A stretch of 19,321 nt of DNA from Bimuria novae-zelandiae CBS 107.79 (taxonomy: Eukaryota; Ascomycota; Dothideomycetes; Pleosporales; Didymosphaeriaceae): NCBI GenBank assembly GCA_010015655.1, contig ML976729.1, forward strand, positions 1 through 19,321. Direction: 5' to 3'. How positions within the stretch are numbered: position 1 is the first letter of the stretch; each line of letters begins with the position of its first letter. Below the pieces are notes generated by a model. It was not told the origin of the DNA. It saw nothing but the letters and a program-made list of their open reading frames with translations, and searched no databases. The position numbers and the translations under genes are program-made. Shown one piece after another: positions 1 through 8,800 of this stretch.

Positions 1-1750
1 CTTGCGCCCGCGCTTTGGCTTGTTTGCCGAAGCTTGCTCCTTCGCCGCACGCTTTGCTCTGGCCTCATCAAGGTCTTCAAAACTCATCACCTTAGCCTTG
101 CCTAGAACTACTGACCTTGCCGAGCGGCGGGCTTTGGCTTCGCGATTAATTTGAAGAAGGAACTGATTGCGATCTTTGAGGAGGGCTTGTTCGGCGAACG
201 ATACTTTAGCGGCACTTGCCATTTTCTGTATACATTTCTGGAGACGATCTTTGCTCGTCCTATCCAGCACATCGGTGTCTTTTATGATTATATCGTGCAA
301 CGACGTAAGCGCTTCTGTCGTCACTGGGGTTACTGGCGTAACAGGTGTATGGATTGCTTCATCTAACAAACCAGTGCTCGCAACCTCAGCTCCTTGGGTG
401 ATCACTTCAGCTGGAGGTTTGGGAACGTCTTTAAGCACTCGTTCTGGGTTAAAAGGGAACAATCCGGTCGCAGACCATCCAGCTCTAATGTTCCTTTGGG
501 TCAGCGCGCGATCTCTTGCAGGGCTGTAAAGATAAGTGAAGTGCTCTTTGCCGACAATGTCTACGCCTCCTAGGTTCGGTCGCTCGACTTGTTCCCGGTA
601 CGCTGTCTTCAAGGGCGCGAAAGGCCCAACGTCGCATGGCTGTAGCTTATGAGAGGTGTGAGAAGGCAGACGACACAAGATAATGTTGTTAGCAAAGCAG
701 AACTCCAAAATCTCAAGCGTTTCGTGCGTTCCAAAGCCATCGCATATCAGCACTCGTGGTTTTCCATTCGCTCTCTCACGCGTCTGGGGCCCAAACACGC
801 GCGTCAACCATTCCAAGCTGATCTTAGAGTCGTTGTACCCATTCTCAGAGTGTGCATAGTGCCATCCAGGAGTCTTGTATGTGGTCCAGGTACTTCGATG
901 GGTCGAAGCTGGCCAGATAATAAGTGGTAGTAGCGCTCTACCATCAGCACTTATGCACTCAATGGAGTTGAAACGCTGAACTGAGAATAAGTGTTATGAT
1001 TCTTTCTATGAGGAGATATACAACTACTTTATAGTCGTAGTAGCTCCTATTCCTGCCTAGCGCCACTGACTGCCTGCCAGGCAGTCTCCTCGGTGGCGCA
1101 CCTGCCTACCAGGCAACTAGCTCAACAACACGTGATCATGGGATTCAACTAATGGCAGTTACCATAGTGCGCTTAACACCCGCACCTCTATTACCTTGCC
1201 AATCGTCCTTACCAACTAGCACCTTCGCTGATCCAAGCATGCTCAGCATAACCCCGGTCTCGTCCATGTTATATGTGTTTTCTGGCAGTATACATGGATC
1301 CTGCAACACCTGTCCGATTATGTCGAACCACTCTACTATCTTCTCGCGTATGTTGTTTCCATGACGTTTCCAATCTATCGATCTGACCCTTCTCGCCTGG
1401 AGCTCGGGGTGACGCTTCTCAAAAGCTCGTGGCCAGTTTTTACCTGGACGCTTGATCGAATTGTTCTTCGTAGACCGCTGACGGGCTATGCTGAATGCTA
1501 GCGAGCGAAGGTACTTGATACGCACGGGTTGTCCGAGACTAGACATTAGCAGCAAGAACTTCACAAGTGCCTTCTCCTCTTCTCGAGTCAGGTACTGCTG
1601 ACTCTGAGCCTGCTCTTCTCGCGAGCGTCGTTCAAGCCTGCGGTGAATCAGGGTTGAGATAGGAACGTTGCCGTACTCTGATCGAGCAGCAAATGTGTCA
1701 CGCACACCCTCAGGCAGACATTGCGCGAGCGCCTGGCTGGCTGGGTCCAT
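1..1750 (-). pseudogene. Fot1/pogo-like transposase (DD35D), 3' end off the window, split by an insertion
   Basis: Tc1/mariner-superfamily cut-and-paste transposase of the Fot1/pogo branch. The likely start is the ATG at 1750-1748, opening MDPASQALAQ; the frame is open upstream to a TTG at 1795 but has a stop beyond that. Residues ~1-135 hold helix-turn-helix DNA-binding segments of the Psq and Tc5/CENP-B type. The DDE_1 catalytic core starts with NMDETG (Asp at residue ~163). The frame is broken at 1150 by a 185-bp insertion, giving MVTAIS then stop, and resumes at 960 as ECISADGRALLPLIIWPA. The second Asp (CDGFGTH) is at 739-741 and the third (QPCDVG) at 631-633, with 35 residues between them. 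The frame then stays open to base 1. About 520 codons are visible, close to full length for the family. Apart from the insertion I see no stop or frameshift, so the copy was probably intact when it was hit. The left terminal repeat lies outside the window. Confidence 0.88.
966..1150. mobile_element. 185-bp structured non-autonomous insertion (MITE or solo-LTR-like)
   Basis: Inserted into the transposase between its first and second catalytic Asp. The flanks AATGG (961-965) and AATGG (1151-1155) form a perfect 5-bp target duplication. Removing the insert and one duplication restores the transposase frame exactly. The ends are short imperfect inverted repeats: AGTTGAA at the left, TTCAACT at the right. 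The interior folds strongly: an outer stem GCGCCAC (1060-1066) with GTGGCGC (1093-1099) encloses GACTGCCTG-C-CAGGCAGTC (1068-1086), and TGCCTaccAGGCA follows at 1103-1115. A 5-bp duplication suits an LTR integrase, so a solo LTR is likely, but the ends are AG..CT rather than TG..CA. A foldback MITE is the alternative. It has no coding capacity. Confidence 0.8.
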
Positions 1751-1795
1751 GTTCGTGGTTGTGGTGATTGAATGAGACCTCGAGCGAGAAGGCAA

Positions 1796-2579
1796 CAGGA
1801 TCCACGTCCAGTCTGCTTCTAAGAATAGCTAGCAAATGACTCCGTGCTTAGAAGCTTCTAGAATCCTGCGCCACAGCTTCAGCTCTTTTAGCATAGTGCA
1901 GCTGTACATCATAGGCCGCTAAGCGTTTGCAATCCTGCTATGTCAGCATTCCAAGTCCTCTCGCTAAACGCGAAGGACTGGCACACCGAGCCGGACAAAC
2001 TCGGAGTGCCCCTAGACAGAGGCTGCACGTCTTTATAGGATAGCTATAGCTTCTTTAGTTCACTTTAAACTGTATAGGGCCTCCGAATGAACAAGCTATG
2101 CTTTTATAAGAGGTAGACTAGGGGTCTGTTGTCGTTGCAGCTTTAAAACTTATTACAAAAGACTTATTTACGCACCTAAGGTTATTGTAATTTTGCTATT
2201 TAAGGCTTGCAATAGATATAGGTGGATTTAAGGGATATATAGTGATTTACTTAAATCTAACAGTCTTTGTAGCTTGGGCATAACGTGCTTAAACAATATT
2301 AGTAGTTCTACGCGGAGGGATGTTCGACCAACAGGGATAGACATTAGTAAACTATGGATCGAAAGGGTGTTGTACTTGCTGTGCGACGTCAACCGATAAA
2401 AGTGTAAGTTTAGTACTATATAGTACCTGTGTAAAGACTAGACTGATTTTGAGGCTAATAAACTAAGTTAGAGGCAACTATTTTACACTGGCCACCAAAA
2501 AAAAAGTTGTGGCTATATTCTATCTTACTTCCAGTATTTAAACACTAGAACTAGACTTGGGCTTTAATGTAGCGGTAAT
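1796..2579. other. Non-coding flank of the transposase, becoming AT-rich
   Basis: No gene seen. Next to the transposase are two hairpins: AGTCCTctcgctaaacgcgAAGGACT-like around 1958-1981, and a stem formed by CCGAG and CTCGG around 1988-2010. They may belong to the 5' subterminal part of the transposon. The element's right terminal repeat should lie here but cannot be located without the left end. From about 2040 the sequence is AT-rich, with a GATTTAAG/CTTAAATC inverted repeat near 2224-2258. Confidence 0.5.
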
Positions 2580-2915
2580 ATGAAGTTGCTATATTTCTCT
2601 GTCCTTATCCCGTTCTCTAGCGGTGCCAATGAGAATATCTCCACTATCAAAATAAATAACACGGTAAACAATCCCTACGGAACAGGTGCGACAGGATCGC
2701 ATGCTCTTCTTATTTCTCCAACCAACCTACCGCTTTGTTTAACGTTACCAATATGGGAGAATGGGACGAATGTCACACGAAATTTAACCCGGCCGATAGA
2801 GACATATGTGCCTTCTTCCGTTGGATGGAGCCTAACGAACTATGCTGATATCATATCGCGGTGGAAAGTCTTGGTTCTTTTTGTCGCGTCTTTCGGTATG
2901 ATCGCGCCGTGCTAG
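2580..2915 (+). CDS. Weak ORF: possible secreted glycoprotein or gene remnant (111 aa)
   Basis: Unrecognised. It starts MKLLYFSVLIPFSSGA, which resembles a short signal peptide. Several N-glycosylation sequons follow (NIS, NNT, NGT, NVT, NLT), and the end is hydrophobic (WKVLVLFVASFG). A possible intron, GTATGA (2896) to TAG (2961) with a CTTGAC branch-like site, would only change the last few residues before another stop. It lies alone in AT-rich DNA between a transposon and a minisatellite. It could be a real small secreted protein, a fragment of a larger gene, or chance. No promoter or family match supports it. Confidence 0.25.
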   Translation: MKLLYFSVLIPFSSGANENISTIKINNTVNNPYGTGATGSHALLISPTNLPLCLTLPIWENGTNVTRNLTRPIETYVPSSVGWSLTNYADIISRWKVLVLFVASFGMIAPC

Positions 2916-3193
2916 GATATCCGCACAACAGGCTTGACATTGCATGATATCATTACTGTAGCGGACTTTCAGGAGTAAATATCGTCAGGATGACTGTCTG
3001 CCGGGCTTGGATACCTTAGCGGAGAAATATGAGGGGTCCCTAACTTCAAATAATTTGGTCATATTTATTAACTTATGCTTTGTTCTTTCTCTTCCATCTG
3101 ATGAGGTTGCGTGAGGTTTTGTGCAACGAAATAGTGCATTATAATACAGATTTTACAACTGCTTGTTTGTGATGCTTTAGGTCAGAGCACAGA
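2916..3193. other. Intergenic, nothing recognised
   Basis: No ORF of interest, no RNA gene and no repeat that I can support between the weak ORF and the minisatellite. Confidence 0.4.
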
Positions 3194-3502
3194 GAGGTGG
3201 CAGCACCAGAGAGGTGGCAGCACCCTAGAGGTGGCAGCATCCTAGAGGTGGCAGCATCCTAGAGGTGGCAGCACCAGAGAGGTGGCAGCACCATAGAGGT
3301 GGCAGCACCCTAGAGGTGGCAGCACCCTAGAGGTGGCAGCACCAGAGGGGTGGCAGCACCAGAGGGGTGGCAGGCACCAGAGGGGTGGTAGCACCCTAGA
3401 GGTGGCAGTACCAGAGGGGTGGTAGCACCCTAGAGGTGGCAGCACCCTAGGAGGTGGCAGCACCCCTAGAGGTGGCAGCACCCTAGGGGTGGCAGCACCA
3501 GA
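3194..3502. repeat. Minisatellite, 17-bp unit, about 18 copies plus a partial one
   Basis: Tandem units of GAGGTGGCAGCACCCTA or GAGGTGGCAGCACCAGA. In order, the suffixes by copy are CCAGA, CCCTA, TCCTA, TCCTA, CCAGA, CCATA, CCCTA, CCCTA, CCAGA, CCAGA, CCAGA (18-bp copy), CCCTA, CCAGA, CCCTA, CCCTA (18 bp), CCCTA (18 bp), CCCTA, CCAGA. A degraded copy follows (AGGGTGTAG). Each unit can form a small hairpin, GGTG-gcag-CACC. Where CTAG lies on both sides of a unit, the stem extends by four more pairs. The array ends sharply on both sides. Because 17 is not a multiple of 3, the long open frame across it (rich in Leu-Pro-Pro-Leu) is a by-product, not a gene. Confidence 0.97.
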
Positions 3503-3772
3503 AGGGTGTAGCTATAGTGGCGAAAAACTCTAAAGATACTTCATTTGATCGGGTCCTCATTCTCGGCTCTGGGACAAAGAGGATCACGTGACTGGGCTAG
3601 GCAGCATCTTTTAGTTATAAACTTATAACTTAATTAGTTAATTACTTGTGCCACCAAAAGATTGGCACGCGCAGAGTCACGTTGGTAGCTATTTCTCAGG
3701 AGAACAACAAGTAAGAGGCTACTGCGCTCTACATCGCTAGCTTACTATAGTTGGCTTGCTATTCTGGATTAT
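3503..3772. other. Intergenic, nothing recognised
   Basis: Lies between the minisatellite and the 3' end of the BTB gene. It has an AT-rich patch with a TAATTAGTTAATTA motif near 3632-3645. The 3' untranslated region and polyadenylation site of the BTB gene should fall at the right-hand side, but no clear signal stands out. Confidence 0.4.
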
Positions 3773-5070
3773 CTAGATCGTTTTGCACGTCGAGGATCTT
3801 ATCGGGCTAACAGGTTGACTAACTTTGTCGAAGTCCTGGAATTCGGTCATGCTTGGAGATGTAGCCATGCTGCAATATCCCACGCCTTCTTGAAGATCGA
3901 GTTGTCCAAAGTCCTCCATTCCGTGTGCATTCTCGGCGAATCCTCTACTTGGCTGCCATTGTCTTGATCCAGGTATCGTGCAATCTTGCAGCCAACGTTG
4001 AATGGACTGCACCGCTTCTTGCATAGACGTGGTGATGACATCTAAAAGCTTCTGTACTTGAACGTAGGGTCGCCAGATCTGCGGGATCTCGAACTTCTCT
4101 AGACTTCTGGTCACCTCGTCGAGACTGGGATTGCTTATCAGCATCCAAATTGCCCTACCCCAAAGCTTTTGTAGCAGCTCAAGGTCACCCCTCCCGTAAC
4201 TGGTGTTTGCTGAGACGTGCTGGGCACATTCCACCAAACGAGTCGCCACTTTAGCACGAGTGCTCGATATCTGCTTCATGATCCACGCTGTGAAGTATCA
4301 GCACAGACGCTCAGAAGAGGAGGCTTCCTACCTAGGAGTAAGGCGGAATATTGGTCCCCATTACGGACCCCCTCATCGTAGTTGCCGACGTATTGGAATA
4401 GACTGAGGAGCGCCCTCTGAAGCTCGCTTGGGCCTAAAGCTTTCGCTACGCATAGGAGCCTTTGGAGGTCACCCGACAACAAATCCACAACATGCGGCTT
4501 AACTGTACGGATGGTAAAGCAGGTCTGCACTAAACCGTAAACGCGAGATTGCGGCGATATGTTGTACCTTTGGATGACGTCTGCAAGCTTTGCGAGAATC
4601 TCCATGGAAACGTTTATTTGGGGGACAAAAATTCCGTGAGCTACCTGAAGCAGCGGGTAGAATGCTACCGGATCTTCATACAGCTTAAACATGTACGTTT
4701 TTCCAGGTTGACGGCCAAATGCCTGCGCAAACATCGGAGACAGGTTGGATAATACAGAAGAAGAAACGCGGAAGACATGGTCTTCTATCAGAATTTGAGC
4801 ATCCCCATTCCTATCAATCTCGTACTGTCTAAGGTGAAGCATGACGACGGTGTGATAACTAGAAGGAGAGCGATGCGTCTTAAGTATGTGAAAATTTTGT
4901 AAGTTTGAGGATGGCGCTTCCGGGGCAGCCCACAGCTTCCTACGGCGCTTCGGGCTGGTCCCGTAGCCATCCGGGCTAGCGGGATTGGCTTGGAGCAATC
5001 TAACTTCCAGAAAGTCGAACCCTGTATTTTGTTGAGCGTAATGGCAGGCTGAGCAGATGCTGAGAGGCAT
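3773..5070 (-). CDS. BTB/POZ-domain protein, two exons (~417 aa)
   Basis: Model: exon 1 at 5070-4332, intron 4331-4288 (44 nt, GTAGGA..CTGAT..CACAG), exon 2 at 4287-3773. The spliced length is 1,254 nt, in frame. Without splicing, exon 1 runs into TGA at 4276-4278. A BTB fold is seen at residues ~85-172: a first strand ending YEIDRNGDAQILIEDHVFRV, then the SSSVLSNLSPMFAQAF helix, and near the end ILAKLADVIQRYN. This is the usual fungal BTB pattern (the domain dimerises and often serves cullin-3 ligases; the role of this protein is unknown). Residues 1-76 are basic and low in structure, so Met77 (MLHLRQYEID) is a possible alternative start. The C-terminal ~230 residues are mostly helical and unrecognised. 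A longer 77-nt intron starting GTAATG would also stay in frame (406 aa). No stops or frameshifts; probably functional. Confidence 0.8.
4288..4331 (-). other. Predicted 44-nt intron of the BTB gene
   Basis: The donor is GTAGGA, the branch-like site is GTGCTGATAC, and the acceptor is CACAG. Splicing joins CTA-G to CG-TGG and links the two overlapping frames (they overlap by ATGA). It is at the short end for fungal introns. Confidence 0.6.
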
Positions 5071-5476
5071 ATTCCGGTAGGTAACTATGGGGTTTCATTC
5101 GAGACGTGCAACGCACGGTAGTGGTGGCCGGCATGCTACTCACTGCATAACACGCCGCAGGCTCATGTAACCGTCGTGATCGCTGAGGCTCACGACTTTC
5201 CTAACCCTATATCTCCCACGTTGTTCGCACAGCTTTGCATGAAAGAAGGAGGTCTTTGGTCTTTTTTGGTTGCTGGTTTCAGGGATCGCAGAGCCAAGAC
5301 ATCTTCGCCAGATCCCCACAGCACTTGGCTGCTTTGCAACGATCCAAAAGTCCATTTTGGTGTCCGAGTGCTTCGGACGCAGTAGGTAGTAAAGTTTATG
5401 ATTGCTGCACTTGTCCATCCCTGGTTTACCATGTGCAATTCGAGCAATTGGGCAGTATTGTTTTCCTGGCTGATAC

Positions 5477-5669
5477 TGTCACGGTTTATGGCTCTTACTC
5501 TACAAGATAGTTGCTCCTACCTTGACATGGTTGCGACTTACCTTCTTTCTGTCTAGGACTAGCGTTGTTTGTGCCTGCGCACCTATATCTTCTGTAGCTC
5601 CTAGATAGTACAACCTCAGTTCAATCCTTCAATTTTCCTGCGTACTGTCCAGCTCTGCTTACCGCGACA
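5477..5669 (+). repeat. 5' LTR of the copia element (193 bp)
   Basis: Begins TGTCACGG and ends CCGCGACA, with canonical TG..CA ends inside a 4-bp inverted repeat TGTC/GACA. Flanked on the left by GATAC. I found no difference from the 3' LTR on reading both through. Confidence 0.97.
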
Positions 5670-5687
5670 GTTATGAGCCCGGCTTGC
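5670..5687 (+). promoter_or_regulatory. Primer-binding site for half initiator tRNA-Met
   Basis: GTTATGAGCCCGGCTTGC starts at the first base after the 5' LTR. Its reverse complement contains GGGCTCATAAC, the anticodon stem-loop of eukaryotic initiator tRNA-Met (anticodon CAU). It does not match a tRNA 3' end, which would give TGG at the start. Drosophila copia is known to prime from a cleaved 5' half of initiator tRNA-Met, and this site fits that mode. The match beyond the anticodon arm was not checked against the host's own tRNA. Confidence 0.82.
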
Positions 5688-5749
5688 ACCTTGGATTGTT
5701 CTCACCTGCTGCTGTAACGTCACTCAACACACGAGCTGCACGTTGCTAT

Positions 5750-5795
5750 ACCGCGTTCTTTACAACGCACCTGTTACCGCGTTCTCACAACGCAC
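5750..5795 (+). repeat. Direct repeat in the copia untranslated leader
   Basis: ACCGCGTTCTTTACAACGCAC (5750-5770) is repeated as ACCGCGTTCTCACAACGCAC (5776-5795). It lies between the primer-binding site and the gag start. Such leader repeats could act in packaging or dimerisation, but nothing in the sequence shows that here. Confidence 0.8.
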
Positions 5796-5847
5796 ATACT
5801 AGGATCTCTGCCTAGATCCATCAATACAGTCGACTATAGCCTCTACA

Positions 5848-8800
5848 ATGGCTACTGAGTCCGACCCCGCAGTGACGCGTGTCACTATCATACTGAACAC
5901 ACCAGACGACTGGTTTACCTGGTTGTTCATTCGCCGAGACGTTGCCAACCGCCACGGTCTCTAGCAGTACATTAACCCTAACGTAGCGAAGGAGAATCTC
6001 CCTGAGCTATAGGAGCCTCTTGAGCCTTAACTTACTAATTACAAGCTTGAAGCTACCAGGCTCTCTCACTTATCCGCTAACGATCGAGATTCCTATTAAT
6101 GGGAATACGATTGATGGGAACGCCGCCGTACCGAGTATCGCACTTAAATAAAGGCACTGGCTAACCTAAACATAGATATTAGCAAGATAATTGCTGCACG
6201 TCACATACACCTGATCAAGGATCACGATACCCCGTACGACCGACTGGTCACACTTAAAAAGTTCTTTTGTCCTACAGACGCGACACGCCGTCGCGAGCTA
6301 GCCGACAAATATAACACCCTTAAGACTGCGCCACGAGCTGCGAAGAAGATCGAGCAATGGCTATCAGACTAGGTATACATCACAGCTCAGGGCAAGGCTG
6401 TCAGCTTGCCTGAGACTGACGGCAATCGACCACAGGAGGACTTCCTCATTGCCTGCAAGGCAATCGATCAGGAATACGCCACTTCCTGCCTGCGCGAGAT
6501 CTTCAAGCATGAAGCGCGAGGCACCACTACCGAGATCTCATCTCTAGAGACGTACGTCGCCGAGATGACTACATATCTACGCCGCACCAAGCCACACTCA
6601 ACAGGCCTGGCGGTAACCGCTGCCGAGCTTGGAGTCGCAAAGCAAGTTGATTCACAGACTATAAAGGGTAATCGCGGTGGCAGCCGTGACCGAGACAAGC
6701 CACCCAGAAACTGTGTCTGTGGAAAGAAGCATTGGTACACTGACTGCTTTATTCTTAACCCACGCAACCTACAACGTCCGAAGGACTATTAGCCTGTAGC
6801 TAAGGCTGTACGTAAGATTGAGGAAGCGCGAAAGGACTCTAAGATTAATACACGCATTGAGACTGCTCTCAAGAAGTGGACAGCCTAACAACCTTAGAAC
6901 ACAGGATCACTGCGAGTTGATAATGGCAATCCTCCTGCTGAGAACAGCAACACGTTTGTGGTGATTGCTGGCCCATTACACATAAGCCTCGATCAAGTCG
7001 ATTCTCTCGAGCCCGATTCTCTTGAGCCCGATTCTCTCGATCCCAAATCTCTTGAATCTCTCGAAGAACAATCGAACAACAATTCAAAAACAATCACATT
7101 AGACAACAACGCTGAGCCTAACGGAGAGCTCACAGTGATGGTTGGAGACGACGCTGATAAGGCTGAGCTCCTTAACCGATGGATCGTCGATCCAGGGTCA
7201 AACACCCACGTTATTAATACAGAGTCATGGCATGGCTGGAAGAGGATGAACGACAATCCGCAACGTCGCTATGTTCACGCTGGCAATAGCCGAATCTTAA
7301 TCACGGCTTGGGGCACGATGGAACTCGTCGCTCAAACACTACACGGGACATAAACGCTGGAGTTGACGCATGTCGCATATGTTGAAGGCTTTCTTACAAG
7401 CTTGTTGGGACTTGCTCGCTGTCGTACAGAGTCTATCCACTTTGACTCTGGCCGCGATGTCCTGTACATGTATTAACCATTAAACGTTATCGCCCAACTC
7501 GAGTACAATGGAGGCCACTGGCTGATGGATGCTGAACCGTCACATCGACCGCCGCTATCGCTTCTACGCTCACTATTGAGTACGTTTGGGGCATTATACC
7601 GCCCGTCGTACGCGCCAAAGCCTACCAATATTATTGATTGGCGTGCTGCTCATCATATCTGGGCCCATCTAGGCCAGAAAGCAGTTGACCATCTTGAATT
7701 AAACGTTAAAGGTGTTCAATTGACTGGAGAACACATGGACTGTCGATGTCAGACATGTATTGAGACTCGAATGACTCACATCATCTCAAGGCGCCCGGCC
7801 GAGAGCCGCGCACAAAAACCGTTCTATCGAATCGCGATGGACCTGATCTACATCATCCCTGTGGGAGAGGAGTGTATCGACGGCAGCAAGTACGCCCTGC
7901 ACTCTATGGACGAATACTCAAAGTGGCATGAGATCACCACATCACGACGCAAGGATAAGTCAACACTTACACGTTGGTTCATGTCCTTGATCCGCAAAAT
8001 CCAGCGTGTGTACAACGCTGACGTAGTCGCCATTCGGTGCGACAATGAGAGAGGATTTGGAAATGACCTTATCGACACAACAGAAGAGCTAGGTATGCTG
8101 TATGAGCCAGCACCTGCTGGAACAAAGGAACCAAATGGACTCATCGAACGTGCTGGCGGAGTACTCACGCAGCGAGCTCGCGCTATGCGCATACACGCCA
8201 ACCTGCCAAAGAACCTATCACATGAGATGTATCGCACTGCCGCGTACATCCTCAACCGCACGCCCACAGAAGCACTAGGCTGGAAAACGCCGTACGAGGT
8301 CGTATGGGGACGAAAGCCACTCGTCGCTCATATGAGGCCTATTGGCTGTCGCGCCTACGTCTACAATCGCGATCTGAGAGCTGCCGACAAGCTTGAATCA
8401 CGCACTCTGATTGGCCACCTCGTTGGCTACTAAGGCACTAATATCTTCCGCATCTGGCTGCCTACAAAAGACACTATTATCGTCACCCGCGACGTCGTAT
8501 TCGAGCCTACACTTTTCTTTGATGGGATGGATGGGTATGCGTCAGGATCAGTGCTCGAAGAGGTGATCGAACTACTCGAATATCTAGAAGAACATCAACA
8601 TGATGATGTTGGTATCGAAGATCTGTTGACTGCTCGTCAACGTCGCCACCCAGCAGAGACACCTACGACCTCAGCTTCGAGAGCTGCAGGCTCCCAGGTG
8701 GGGGGTGAACAGATAGACGACGCATTCGAATCGACATAGCAACAGCAACAGCTGCCTACTCCAAGACCTATAATGTCTACTGCCACAAGCAATCACACTC

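Noticed and set aside
151..529. Plus-strand ORFs at 151-366 and 167-529
   Set aside because: They are antisense to the well-conserved C-terminal part of the transposase on the minus strand.
3242..3481. Leu/Pro-rich minus-strand ORF across the minisatellite
   Set aside because: A by-product of a stop-free repeat; a 17-bp unit cycles through all frames and no start context or flanking exon exists.
3194..3502. CRISPR-like array
   Set aside because: The units are contiguous 17-bp tandem copies with no unique spacers, and the setting is fungal. It is a minisatellite.
5190..5447. 85-aa minus ORF overlapping the split host ORF
   Set aside because: The alternative frame (5140-5418 and its extension) runs uninterrupted across the copia target site and reads more like protein.
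7848..8267. 139-aa minus ORF within integrase
   Set aside because: Antisense to the integrase core, whose catalytic motifs are in the plus frame.
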